Below, piece after piece: positions 11,660-22,975 of a stretch of DNA of 64,000 nucleotides (positions are counted from its first letter, which is position 1; every line of letters starts with the position of its first letter). The position numbers and the translations under genes are program-made. The DNA comes from Rhododendron vialii (Eukaryota; Streptophyta; Magnoliopsida; Ericales; Ericaceae). The DNA lies in NCBI RefSeq assembly GCF_030253575.1, contig NC_080569.1:5147501-5211500 (forward strand). The letters are read 5' to 3'. Under the pieces are notes generated by a model. That model ran no database searches and had not been told where the DNA came from. It worked only from the letters and a program-made list of their open reading frames with translations.

Positions 11660-12125
11660 AATTATAAACATGTCTGCGTTCGAATCTGTGTTCTTTTATC
11701 TGCATCTAACTTTAATGATGTCTCTAAGCACATCTAGATCATAGATTCATTAGGAACACCAATTATTATGTAACTACTCAGAGATGCTCTCCAAAGAATA
11801 TGACAGGGACGAACAGGAACAATGCGAATCATTTGACATTTAACAGAATTCTCTCATCTCGTGAACCTATTCATCCCAGCTCCCAAAACGAAACAACCAT
11901 TCCAAATCAGAACCGCAAATACGCAATCTAACGGGAAATCGCATTAATCCAAATCAGACACACAAATTACAGAGTTCAGAAGCCAACGAATAAATGTCCA
12001 ATTCAAGGCTTTAACCAAGCAAAGCCTTGAATTGTTTAAGTTACATTCAGAGAAGTCCGAGAAATTCCAAATCTAAAAGCGAGATCCAGAGAGTACTTCA
12101 CAACATCCCTCGTCTACTCACAAAC
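11660..12125 (-). pseudogene. duplicated 3' flank of the SERF gene (no coding part)
   Basis: From cgaatctgtgttc (about 11670) to cacaacatccctcgtctact (about 12120) this matches 18890-19310, the sequence just downstream of the SERF stop codon on the minus strand. Similarity stops where the SERF coding sequence should begin, so only the 3' end travelled with the UGT-2 duplication. Confidence 0.75.
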
Positions 12126-12984
12126 TGTCAGCTTTGGATTATTTGAGATTTTCTTTGGATATTTTTCCAAAATATTTGTGTAAAAGTTATAAAATTTTTT
12201 TTTCCGATTCCCCTCATCCTTTACTCACCCATATGACCAGAGACAGAACTAGCAAGGGGCTTATGCGGCCATGGCCCCTACGTTGTTTTCGGGATTTTTT
12301 TTTAAAATTTACTTAATATTAGTTATTTTTTGTTTGTTAAGAATATTTAGATATTGTATTTTGTATTGAATGTTATTTAGACATTTAAATGAATGTGTTC
12401 GTTTTGGGTTCCAAAACCCAATCTCTCTCTCTCTGCGAACGGTCTCTCATAAGTTTTTCGTTCAATTTTTAATCTCATTTCTCTTTCTATCTCTCTTCAC
12501 TCATTACCTAAAAAAAAGAACTCCCTCGATCAAAACCTAAACCAAACAAATTATTAAGTTTCCGAACCTTGAAATTTCAAAATTTTGTTGTTCATAGTTC
12601 GGCCCCTACGTTTATAAAATCCTGGTTCCGTCCTTGCTCATATCACATAAAAATTTGACATAAAACTAACAAATACCAAAAAAAATTAAAAAAGTTTGAA
12701 CCAAAAAATTGTTCTGCATAAATTAATCACCAGCATAAGCCCCCCTAATCTCCCAAAAATATCAATCCTTTTTCTTACAGCGGGTTTGAAAAAGGGAGAG
12801 AAAAATGAGAAAAATGAGAGAATGCTAGTCAATAGTCAGAGCTCGTGCGGGGCAGTGGAACTTGTGGAAGCATAAAACTTTGCTTTGTTAAATACTGTAC
12901 ACCCACTACGGTTATTTTACTGGTATGATCAGCTTTCTTCTTCCAAAAAACTAGTAGTAGTTGTAGTAGAAGAAAAAGAGGAGA
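12126..12984. other. intergenic, no gene recognised
   Basis: Low-complexity AT-rich sequence with a CT-rich stretch near 12421-12500. The phrases ggcccctacg (12269-12278) and cggcccctacgtttat (12600-12615) frame a block that also occurs as remnants elsewhere in the window, perhaps an old transposon. Nothing coding is supported. Confidence 0.4.
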
Positions 12985-13215
12985 GATTTTTCGGTGCCGG
13001 GTGGGTGGGTATATCCTACATGATATTTGTTCGGTACATCTGGGTCGTCCAATATATTTTTTGACGGTTCGGATTGAAATTTTCTCTCTTCTCACATCCC
13101 ATCACTTTATCTTTCTTTTTTTTCTCTCCAAATTCGAGCCATCCAAAAAAACAATGAACGGCTCGGATGAGTCGAAAGGCCACCGCGTGATTTCCACCCA
13201 ACACCGAAAAAATTT
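12985..13215. mobile_element. MITE, tttttcggtgcc terminal repeats
   Basis: The ends atttttcggtgccgggtggg and (inverted) ccacccaacaccgaaaaaat pair over about 20 bp. The core has the pattern seen in the 59174-59414 element (cgtcc...facing gagccatcc). About 230 bp, non-coding. Confidence 0.6.
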
Positions 13216-13316
13216 CCGAAAACGAGAGAACCCACTTGTGGCAAAAAGAACAAAAGCTGTGTCCGTCCCGCGTAATTCAAATCAATGTAGTATTGAATTT
13301 GATTCTCTTTTTCTTA

Positions 13317-13554
13317 CTCCCTCCGTTCCTAATTAACTGTCCACTTTACTATTCCGGACATTTTAAAAAATTATTTATATCTTCCAAAGTATAATATTTT
13401 TTATATGCAATTTGGATCTTATTTGATAGATCTCGATTGATTCTATTAGACAAAATTTTGAAAATTATGAAAAATAGTATAAATTAAAAGATATAACTCA
13501 TTTTAAAAAATTTGGAAAAAGTGAAAGTGGACAGTTGGTTAGGGACGGAGGGAG
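13317..13554. mobile_element. Stowaway-like MITE (Tc1/Mariner type)
   Basis: Starts ctccctccgttcc, ends gggacggagggag, and is flanked by TA at 13315-13316 and 13555-13556. Same family as 7379-7614. It lies directly before a Mutator-like element. Confidence 0.88.
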
Positions 13555-13580
13555 TACTACGTATTAAAGAAAAAAAGGAA

Positions 13581-14623
13581 GGGAAAATTTCAAAAAAGTC
13601 CCTGAAATTTTAGGAATTTTATAAAAAATACCCAGACTTTATCAAAGACACCTGAATTTACCATTCTGTTAACAAAAAAGCCCCCACCGTCCAATTCCAT
13701 CAATTTTTTAACGGATGGAGTTAACGGAAAGCGTAAACCTCCCTCTCTTTTTTTTACTTTTTTCTTTTAAAAATTACTTTTAACTCTTTCCTTTTTTAGT
13801 AGTAAATAAATAAGCAATAAAGTTCTTTTTTTCTTACTATTTATAAAAAATTACTTTAACCTAATTTTTTACTATTTACTAAAATAACTTTAATCCTCCT
13901 CTTTTTACTTTAACCCTCATTTTTTTTAGAAATTCAATCCCACCCCACCAATCAACCCCACAACCAACTGCCAAAACCCTAGCCCCAATTTCATAAATAG
14001 TTAAAAAAATGGTGGTGAAAGTAATTTTTAAAAAATAGTAAGAAAAAAAAACTTTATTGCATATTTATTTATTACTAAAAAAGAAAGAGGTAAAGTAATT
14101 TTTGAAATTTTTTTTGCTAAAAGACAAAAAGGGAGTGTGGTTATCAAAAAAGGGAGTGTAAAAATCATCTCGTAATTTTAAAATTCTCAAATTGGGGCTA
14201 GGGCTTTAGCGGCTGGTTGTGGAGTTGATTAGTGGTGTGGAGTCGAATTTATGGGGAAAAAAATAGAGATGAGGGAAAGGTAAAATTTGAAAGTAAAAAA
14301 AAGGTTTATTTTTGTAAATAGTAAAAAATGGGGTTAAAATTATTTTTGATAAATATTAAGAAAAAAATAATTTTGTTGCATATTTATTTATTACTTAAAA
14401 AAAATTAAAAGTAATTTTTTGAAGTAAAAGGTAAAATACGAAAAGAAAAAGGAAGGTTAACGCCTTCCGTTAGCTCCATCCGTTACAAATTGACGGAATT
14501 TGACGGTAGGGGCTTTTTTGTTAACGGAATGATAAATTTAGGTGTTTTTTTGTCATTAGTTAAAATTCAGGTGTTTTTTTATAAAATTATTGAAACTTTA
14601 GGGGCTTTTTTTAAAATTTTCCC
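13581..14623. mobile_element. Mutator-like foldback element with long inverted ends
   Basis: About 1043 bp. The ends gggaaaatttc...gaaattttagg and their inverted partners (ctttaggggc...aaaattttccc) form terminal repeats of about 200 bp, and the 9-bp flanks are identical (aaaaaggaa at 13572-13580 and 14624-14632), as expected for Mutator-type insertion. The interior is AT-rich, itself palindromic, with no transposase. Confidence 0.85.
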
Positions 14624-15162
14624 AAAAAGGAAAGAAGTCCGATCTTCTTTCTTCTCTCTTTTGTTTTGTACTATACTTTAATTACGTATACAATAAACCG
14701 ACGAAACTTATAAATCTGTCATTGCTGAGCTCACACAATTAAGCACCTAACTCTTTCTCTGTCTTCAAGTGTTGGAATCTGCTTCGGTGCACCCTGACTG
14801 ATTGGTTTTGAAAGATTAATCTCAAACCTTGAAAAAAAAAATTAATCTTCCCAGTCACATGTCTTGATCATTGGCCCGGATGAGAATGAGAATGCTGTCA
14901 AGCACCCATATAATACAGAGTTTCCGATCCGACCGTTTGTTTCGACAATCGACAACTCAAATTTGTATATGCTCTCGAACCATCCATATCAAAACAAACG
15001 ATCGAATCGACCGCTCAGTAACAGCATCTGTCACCTCGGGTGACTCACAAAAGCACATGTAACTAACTGTCAACAACAACCCCGTCGACGCAACAACTCC
15101 ATCGATTTTCCCGAGTCAGTCAACAAAATTTTCAATTCTAAAAACACACCAACTCCCACTTG

Positions 15163-15171
15163 TATTAAATA
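15163..15171 (+). promoter_or_regulatory. candidate TATA-like box of UGT-3
   Basis: TATTAAATA 110 bp upstream of the UGT-3 ATG, at the spacing of the TATA motifs of UGT-1 and UGT-2 but a weaker match. Confidence 0.35.
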
Positions 15172-15280
15172 CCCCCTTCATCAATCTCCCACTCCACAGC
15201 ACAACAGAGAACGATTCACAGACTACTATTATCTAGCTATCTTCTTTCTGTTGTCTTCTTCACCTTCGATCTCCGAACAA

Positions 15281-18200
15281 ATGGCGACATACCACGTGGT
15301 AGCCATGCCTTACCCAGGTAGGGGCCACATCAACCCCATGATGAACCTCTGCAAGTTGCTCTCTTCACGGCGTAACGACGACATTCTCGTCACGTTCGTC
15401 GTCACGGAGGAGTGGCTCGGTCTAATCGGCTCCGAGACCAAGCCGGATAGCATCCGCTTCGTCACCATCCCCAACGTCTTGCCATCGGAGCTGGTCCGAG
15501 CCGCCGACATGGTCAGCTTCGTCCAAGCCGTCCTGACTAAAATCGAGGAGCCGTTCGAGGGGATACTCGACCGGCTGGAGGCGCCGGCGGATGTTATTGT
15601 GGCTGATACTTTCTTGCCTTGGGCCGTTGATGTCGGGAGGAGAAGGAATATTCCGGTGGCTTCGTTCTGGGTGATGCCGGTGACCGTGTTTTCGATGTTT
15701 TACCATTTTGATCTTCTCCCTCAAAACCGGCATTTCCCCGTTGAGTTTCCCGGTAAGCATACTGGTAATTAGGTCTCACTTTTCATTTTTTCCTCTCTTT
15801 TGCCACGAAATTCCGTTTACTTTGACCAAAACCAAAGCTGAAGCGGTTTCAAGTTGGTTCTCTTTCAAAATCCTCAATCAAACCGGAACGCCTTGCGTTT
15901 GAACCCCAAAAAAAAAAAAAATCAAACCGGACCAGTTGCTCTGTAAAACCAAACCAAACCAATATTTTCGACCGATTTTTGGGTCGGTTCGATTTTTGGG
16001 TGTTTTTTTTTTTTTTTCCATCTCTAGTGGCACATACACATGCACACATAAAAAACACTGGATTGGAGCCCAATTTTTAGAATATAAATGTGTTTTCCAA
16101 AGTATATAAAAGGGTATTCAATCAACGTAGTTTTTGGCGTGATGTATCTGATGAACGTTTTCGAAGAGGTCTATAAGTTAGTTAAATGGTCCCAATTATC
16201 AAAAAGAACCCAAAAAGTGTCCAGAAAACATTCTAGATGAACAGCCGAGTCCAGAAAGGATCTTTCCCCTCGTAAGAAGTTCAAACTAGTCCAATCAATA
16301 ACGAATGCCGCTCCAGCTGATCTGCTTAACTCTCAGCTTAATCACGTTGCTCAAAAAATTAGCCTTAGGTCATACAGTAGCTGGTCGGCCTTACATTATA
16401 TTCCACTCAAGGATTTCGTAACTCCCTAATGTGGGATGTTACAATCTCCTCACATTAGCTGCAGCGTCCCCGTTGCACCACACGGTCCATCACTTTCACT
16501 CACCAAGTGATGTAGAACAAGTACCCGCTTAAGCATGACAAACACCTCAAACTCGTCTCATGTGGGACCTACCCAAGCACGACAAGAACCTCAAGCTCCT
16601 CACTTGTCGGGTCCACCCCAAGCACGTACGTCTCCTCACAGGACCTGCCCTATACTTTCGATTGGTGCAAACTCTGATACCACCTGTCACAACCCGCTCC
16701 GGCTGATCTACTTAACTTTTAACCTAACCACAATGCCTTGTTCTCTTTACAATTCAAAAAGAGTTTTTCAAAAGATTCTCCTGCTTCCAACATTTCTCTC
16801 TCTCTATCTCTCTCCACTTATTATTCCTACTATTTTTCAAAAAAAAATTTAAACACCAATCCAAACACTCAAAAAATTAATTTCAAGTTATACTGTAGCT
16901 AGTCGGGTTTACATTATATTCCACTCAAAGATTTCATAACTCCCTAGCGCGGGATGTTACAATAGACCAAGGCTTCAGTATTAGACAGCTATAGAGGGAG
17001 TCATGATGATCCTTTTATGGTTTATCATACGCAAAATATGATCCATTGAAAACTTTACAGACTAAGTATATTTCTTATCCATTGAAAACCTTACAGACAA
17101 AGTATATTTCTTGCAAGAAAATTAGATAGCAAGACTCCAACCGTACATGCCTTTTGTGCCAAATATAACTTGATCAAGTATTTATTGATACTCGGTCAAC
17201 TTGTTTTTTTTCCTTCTTTTTCCCATATAGTGTACATAAAGTAGGCATATCCAGACCAACAAAATTAAGGACACAGAATCGTCAAATCGACCTAGTCTGG
17301 ATTCCATCTTATGTGACCACATTAAGAATCCGTTCTTATGGGGCTATGTGGCATCTGATAACAACCAAAACAAGAAAAACCAGCAATGCACACAAGAAAT
17401 TGCCACAAACGAACTCTTTTATAGAAAAATTTTCGGAATACGATGCGATTCGTTGAATTCTTTATCTGGATAATTTTCTTGCTTAAATCACATTGATGAA
17501 TAATATTGGTTAATGCGTATTCCTTGCCCTGTGCTTGCACAACAGAAAGAGCAGAAGTCACGGTGGACAACATCCCAGGCCTATCTCCATTCCGTTTATC
17601 TGACCTTCCAGGCATCTTTCACCTTCAGAACCAAACACTCTTGCAAAGAGTCGTTGAACTGATCTCCAAAGTACCCCAAGCACAATATCTCTTGTTCAAC
17701 TCTGTTTTCGAGCTCGAGCCTTCGGTCATCGACGCTTTGCAAGCCACATTCCCGTTCCCTGTCTACTCTCTTGGCCCCCTCATACCTTACTTCAATCTGC
17801 AGTACCACAATTCCTCTCGCCCTTCCGCCCCAAACGGTGTTGACTACCTTGGATGGCTAGACTCTCAGCCTCAGAGTTCCGTTTTGTACGTTTCGCTTGG
17901 GAGTTTCCTTTCCGTATCAAGTGCCCAGATGGACGAAATTGCAGCCGGCCTGGACAACAGCGGCATGAAGTACTTGTTGGTGGCACGTGACAAGGCGTTG
18001 AGCTTGAAGGAGTCCGTTTGTGGTGGTTTGGGAATGGTGGTGCCTTGGTGTGACCAGTTGAAGGTGCTATGCCATCCATCGATCGGAGGATTTTGGACTC
18101 ACTGTGGATGGAATTCAACTGTGGAAAGTTTTTTCGCGGGGTTACCGTTGCTTGCTTTTCCTATTGCAATGGATCAAGTCCCAATAAGTAAATTGGTTGC

Positions 18201-18426
18201 GGAAGATTGGAAGATCGGGTGGAAGGTGAAGGGGGCAACTGGTGATTTGGTGAGCAGAGAGGAAATCGCTGAGCTTGTGCGGAGGTTTATGGATTCAGAA
18301 AATGTTGGGAAGAAAGAACTAGTGGAAAGAGCAAGAAAAATCCGAGAGACGTGTCGACGAGCTATTGAAAAAGGAGGATCATCTGAGAAGAATTTCGAAG
18401 CTTTCATGAAAGATGTCTTCAAATGA
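15281..18426 (+). CDS. UDP-glycosyltransferase, UGT87 type (UGT-3)
   Basis: Third tandem UGT87-type gene, 450 aa. Exons are 15281-15752 and 17546-18426, phase 1. The start is the ATG matching UGT-1 and UGT-2, not the in-frame TTG 30 bases upstream. Catalytic His16 and the VADTFLPW Asp are present, SLGS is intact, and the PSPG box (about residues 325-368) has Trp before THCGWNS and ends in DQ, closer to the family consensus than the Phe of the other copies. The 1793-bp intron lacks the MITE of the other two but carries a small LTR element. It lies tail-to-tail with the SERF gene. Expected cytosolic glucosyltransferase; acceptor unknown. No break seen. Confidence 0.93.
16305..16955 (-). mobile_element. 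short non-autonomous LTR element (TRIM-like) in the UGT-3 intron
   Basis: Read on the minus strand, an LTR begins TGTAACATCCCGCG (near 16953), ends GGGTTGTGACA (near 16684), and is followed at once by GGTGGTATCAGAG, a primer-binding site of the initiator-Met tRNA type. A second, shorter related LTR lies at about 16310-16440. The internal part is about 240 bp and non-coding. A fossil; absent from the other two UGT introns. Confidence 0.7.
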
Positions 18427-19325
18427 ATAGACAATGTATTGGTAACAATTATTTTGCCGATGGACAAGAATTAATCGGGTTTATGTCATTGATCTCGTAG
18501 TTAGATGAAAAGGAGAGGAAAAAAAAAAAGGGTTTGGAGTTCTGAATAGTTAGCCCCATTTCGCTAACGTTCTTATTTTATAAGTACTTATTTCATTCTA
18601 ATCCTACATGTAAAAGTGTGCAATTTCCAATTCCAAAAATTTAATAAAAGAAAAAGAGAGGTTTTTTTAAGTGGAAAACCTAAGAACTGGGAAATATTTT
18701 TTCCCAGAGAAAGAAAACAGCTCAATGAAGACAACAGATTGGTTTTGGTCGAAGACATCTCATGCAGCAATGCCTCAACGAAAATAAGGCCAACAAAAAC
18801 AGAAGTTCAATGCCTTTAGACGAGTCTGTTCTGCGTGTGAATTCCACATCTAACATGTGAAATCAACTTTCATGAATGCAATTATAAACACGTCGGCGTT
18901 TGAATCTGTGTTCCTCTATCCGCATCTAACTTTAATGATGTCTCTCAAGCACATCTAGATCAAAGATTCTTTAGGAACACCAATTATTATGTAACTACTC
19001 AGAGATGCTCTCCAAAACAAATGACAGGGAAGAGGAGGAACAATACGTATCATCTTGTGAACCTATCCATCCCAAGCTCAAAAAACGAAATGACCATTCC
19101 GAATCACAACTGCTGAATACGCAATCTAACGGGAAATCGCATTAATCCAAATCGAACACACAAATTACAGAGTTCAGAAGCCAACGTATAAATGTCCAAA
19201 CCAAGCAAAGCCTTGGATTGTTTTAAGTTACACATTGGGAGAAAACGGAGAAATTCCGAATCCAAAACCGAGATCTGATACTTCACAACATCCCTCATCT
19301 ACTCCACAAACCGTTATTAGTCCAT

Positions 19326-19646
19326 TTACTTCTTGTTGTTCTTGTTAACAACATCACTGCTATTCTTGGTGTTCCCACCCGTTGCCCCTTGAGCTCCTTT
19401 CCTCGCCAGCTTCTCTTGAAGGGCCTTCGCATCCCTGTCCATATCAACAAAATCCTACCCAAAATCAGAATAGAACTATCCATGAACAGAAAAATTCTAG
19501 ACAGAGAACAAGAGAGAGAGAGAGAGAGGAAAAACCTTTCTCGTCTTTGTTCGGGTGTTAATCCATCGTCTTTAGGATTCCTGGGCTTCTGGCCGGACCT
19601 GGCTTGCGCCCTTTCTCGGTCTCGCTCCCTTTGGTTGCCGCGTTCG
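19326..19646 (-). CDS. SERF/4F5-type small acidic-basic protein (start unresolved)
   Basis: Two coding exons on the minus strand: 19646-19536 and 19434-19326 (donor GAAAG|GTTTTT, acceptor GGACAG). They read RGNQRERDRERAQAR..., KDDGLTPEQRRERDAKALQEK and end in a Lys/Asn-rich tail NKNNKK. This is the signature of the SERF (small EDRK-rich factor, 4F5) family: short, highly charged, largely disordered proteins of about 65-75 aa, of which animal members influence protein aggregation. The exon pair yields about 72 residues. A non-coding leader exon probably ends at 20152 (CAACAG|GTAATT), but no ATG is visible where the family usually begins (MTRG...), because the frame just before ERGNQRE runs into a stop. 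A small missed exon, a non-ATG start or decay are all possible. Confidence 0.75.
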
Positions 19647-20151
19647 CTTTAAGTTAAGGTTCACATAACACAAAATCAAATCCTAAGTTGTAACAAACAC
19701 CCATGGACACAAACCCTAATTGTCAAAATTCGCGGGCAATCCATATATGGTTGCTGAGAAAATTTACGAAAGGTAGATGTTTTGACGGTTCTATTAACCA
19801 ATTTCTCAATGTTCATCTCAGACAGTTGATTATATTTCCAAATCCAATTAACTTCAAGCAAAGATTGGATTTTTGAGAGACCAAAGGACGAAAAGAGGAA
19901 GAAAAATTATTTCCCAAATTTTGCTCAGCAACCCATCAAAGATGGAAAAAAGTAGAAGGGTTGATCTAAAATCAGAGGAAAGAGGCATATCGGAAGGATA
20001 TGAGTCATTCTTGATTCTCGAAACAGCCAAACCACAAAACAGAAAAACCTGAAAATTTTTCAAAACACTCAACGAATGAGCAAAAATCTATAATTTGAAG
20101 GAATTTCAACACAGAGACTGATTTCTAAAAAAGTCAAAGGCAGGAAATTAC

Positions 20152-20280
20152 CTGTTGAGAGAGAGAGAGAATTTCGGAGGCGAGAAGGGAGCTGTAAATT
20201 GACGTTAAAATTGCTGGAGGAGAACCTATCCGAGGGAGTCGGTGTCCAGAAGGGCCGAGAAGCGGCGAAGAATTTCTAAT
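20152..20280 (-). other. probable 5' leader exon of the SERF gene
   Basis: On the minus strand a CT-rich leader ends CTCTCTCAACAG before a good donor GTAATT. It contains no ATG. Its position about 500 bp upstream of the first coding exon fits a leader intron, which is common in plant genes of this kind. Inferred from splice signal and composition only. Confidence 0.4.
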
Positions 20281-20283
20281 GAA

Positions 20284-20912
20284 GCAATTACTTTTTTTTC
20301 ACTTTATCCCCTTGATCTAAAAACCCATTCACCTTGCACCCTTAATGCATCATTTAGAATCAATTAGCCCCCTTTGTTACTCGTTCATCATAATTTGAGC
20401 GTTAGATTCTAATATGGCATTCACATGTGAATAATTTATGCTGAAAATGCATGTCTTCACCAAGATAGTAGTATTCTTTCAAAAAAAAAAAAAACCAAGA
20501 TAGTAGTATAAAATCATTTTATGACTACATTTACAAATAACAAGATCATCAAAATTAGAGTCATAGTAGACTCTGCAGAGCAAATAAATGACCGCGAGAA
20601 GCATGTTTTTCGAATAATGATGTATTTTAAGAAATGAGGTAAATTAAACTTACAAATATTCAAAATAATTCATGGTATAATTTAATAAATAGCAACATGA
20701 CCAATGTCTCATAAAAAAAGAGGAATTTTGGTCATAAATTACTCACATGTCCATGTCATGTAGAATGTTCTAGCACCCAAATCCTAATGGAAGAATGATA
20801 GAAGGGGCTAAGTGATACTAAATGATAGATTAAAAAAGCAAAGTGTAAGCTTTTTAAGATGAAGGAGGTAAGTGAAAATAGATAATAGTTAAAGGGATAA
20901 TGATAATTAACC
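20284..20912. mobile_element. foldback element next to the SERF leader
   Basis: The left end (ttcactttatccccttgatc, about 20299) and the right end read inverted (ttcacttacctccttcatct, about 20855-20874) pair over roughly 110 bp, each followed by a related stretch (aatcaattagcccc and the inverse of gggctaagtgatact). It resembles the long-TIR Mutator-like MITEs here. Target duplications are not clear. Confidence 0.5.
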
Positions 20913-22240
20913 CTTCACTTTACGTAATCCTTACATTGTACGAGGTATTCGATTACTCCTGTATTTATCTGCCGATGAACATGTAAGAAGAAGGATTCCA
21001 AATGACAACTTTCCTTAATTTTTTCAATCAAATTTTTTAATTTGATACACGTCAACATTGTTGAAGGGAAAAATCCATCTATTCGCGCGTTATTTTGCAT
21101 TGCCAAAACTGCCTTCCCAGATTTTTATAATTTTTCCCTCTGTGTCCTTTTTTTTGTTTACATGTTCATTTTTTTTAGATCCTAGCATGGAGATATTTTA
21201 GGTGTTTCAGCAACATGTGGCAATCGGCGATGGTGAGAGTGACGAGAATTTCGTGTCGCTATCATTGGTTGTTTCCGTAAATTCTAAGAATAACATTCAA
21301 CCACTTCTTTAAAAGTGTATGACCACAATGGAGTAGTGAATGGTGTGGACATTTATGAGACGGTGGTGGTCGACGGAGACTTGGGTGCTTGCCCTTTGGT
21401 TGTATCTTTGAATGCCCCACACCGTTTGGGGAGAGAGGATAGGGATTGAATTTAATACGCGTTGATTTATTGGAAGGAGAGAGTTGGATTCTTAACCTGC
21501 TGTCCTTGTCTTTTCACAAATTCTCTCACAGCTGTATTGATTCTTAACGTCCCTTCTCTTTGGTATTGATTAGATTTGGATTCTTTGATTTCCCGCATTT
21601 TGCTATTTCGAGTTTTATGATTTCGTTCATTTGTATCTTATTTGCTTCTGTTTAGTGAAAGAGACCAAATCCACAAACTCGATTAAATTCAAATAAGGAC
21701 AAAAATAAAAATAAAAATTCTAAAAGTACTTTTAGTGCTCAGTGGAACGAGGTACCACGATCCCAATAACTCAAGTAACTCATTACCAAGTAAACCTATA
21801 ACCCTCGTTACCCATGAATTAGTACTTTTATCTTTTCCAAATTAGATTTTATAGATTTTGGATCTAAGAAAACAATTTTCTTAAAAAAACGAAAAGAAAA
21901 GAAGTAATTTGGGAGAAGTCTAGTCTAGTATAGGAGTAGTAAAAAGAAAAGAATAAGAAAAATAGTCATGTACAACATTTTCTTTCCATGCGTCACTAGA
22001 TGCTGTGTTCGGTTCCCTTCTCAAAAAAAAATTTCCAACTTCAATACCATTTATTATTCTTACTTTCAATCATTACCCATGATGATATGCTAATTAGATT
22101 GTGAACGAAAGCCATAGATTTTATTCAACAAACTACATTAAACTTTCTCAATTTATTCCATTGTACTGTAGCACAAATCATCCAACTAGGAAAATCATAT
22201 TCAAAACCAGAATCCCCTAATTTAATTTTTTTTCCCCTTA
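20913..22240. other. intergenic, no gene recognised
   Basis: Unique-looking AT-rich sequence. The part at 21200-21430 is less AT-rich (ggcgatggtgagagtgacgag) but has no long open frame or recognisable domain. From about 22080 it becomes the 3' flank of the decayed GASA-1 unit (gatatgctaattagattgtg), shared with the other subtype I units. Confidence 0.45.
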
Positions 22241-22242
22241 TT

Positions 22243-22695
22243 CTAAGGTCCACCCTCCTTGGTTTTCTAGTTGTTGTAGCAAGGGCACTCCTCCTTGTTA
22301 CCTTAGGCGCTTGATGGAACACACAGGCATTTGTTGCAACACAGGTTGTAGAACATCAAACATGCTTTCCGGTGGTTGTCGGCCTTGGAACACCGATAGT
22401 CACATGTAGGCCTGTCAATGGACCGGATCAGAAGTTATGTTTTTATTTTTTTTTAAATTTTTTTTGGAAATTTTTTTTTTTAAAATTTTTTTGAATTTTT
22501 TTGAAAAATATAATTTTTTTTTGCTAAAATTTTTAAAGTAAAAAAGTTTTCGGATCGAATTCGGATTTTTTGATCAGATCCGGATTTTTCGGATTCGGAT
22601 TACCACTATCGAATTCGAGTCTTATCGATCTGGGTCTGTCGGATCCGGATCGGATCTGGCCCATTGACAGGCCTAGTTACATGCCGCAGGGTAAT
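22243..22695 (-). pseudogene. GASA-1, subtype I last exon, decayed and split by a MITE
   Basis: The minus strand reads [17 protein letters not shown]..., then [12 protein letters not shown] and [11 protein letters not shown], clearly the GASA domain of subtype I (compare GASA-5). It is not functional: an hAT-type MITE sits near the start of the exon, two in-frame stops interrupt the domain, one core Cys is Tyr (MFYN), the last residues before the stop are deleted, and the acceptor AG has become AA. No signal-peptide or linker exon is visible upstream on the minus strand (beyond 22700). It is the most 5'-proximal (lowest coordinate) member of the array. Confidence 0.85.
22407..22675. mobile_element. 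hAT-type MITE inside GASA-1
   Basis: 269 bp with terminal repeats taggcctgtcaatgg and, inverted, ccattgacaggccta. Flanking 8-mers gtcacatg (22399-22406) and gttacatg (22676-22683) are target duplications with one mismatch; 8 bp is the hAT length. The intact paralogue at 43314-43326 (tagtcacatgccg) shows the empty site. Confidence 0.9.
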
Positions 22696-22819
22696 TTGTC
22701 ATGGAAAAACATCACATTGGTAAACTGCTAATTTTAGTAATAATCTACATACTACTTCTTTTAAATGTACGAAGGTGTTTCCTACTCTTTCTTTTCCACA
22801 AATACCCCTTGCACTTGCA

Positions 22820-22975
22820 AGTAATTTCAGCCCTACCTCACACCTCTTCCCAACCGTTACAATGCAAAACCCCAACGATTTTACTAGACAAAACCACAAA
22901 CGCCTCTCCTCGCCCTTGCAAGTAACCTCTACCCCACCCCACACCTCTTCCCAACCATTACAATGCATAACTCCA
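22820..22975 (+). repeat. two-copy tandem repeat of about 100 bp
   Basis: cacacctcttcccaaccgtt (22839) and cacacctcttcccaaccatt (22941), with their surroundings (caagtaa...cc upstream, acaatgca downstream), are two tandem copies. Sequence just beyond (ctcaactgctaggtgaatct) recurs near 51938. No coding function recognised. Confidence 0.55.

Larger units (their letters stand above)
14850..18850 (+). repeat. segmental duplication unit 3 (UGT-3 block)
   Basis: A more divergent copy of the UGT block. Homology with units 1 and 2 covers the proximal promoter, both exons, parts of the intron and the 3' flank to about 18850, then runs on into the SERF 3' side shared with unit 2. It probably represents the ancestral UGT-SERF neighbourhood. 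Confidence 0.7.

Noticed and set aside
15251-15280. N-terminal extension of UGT-3
   Set aside because: Starts at TTG, not ATG, and the same bases are leader sequence in UGT-1 and UGT-2, whose ATG matches 15281.
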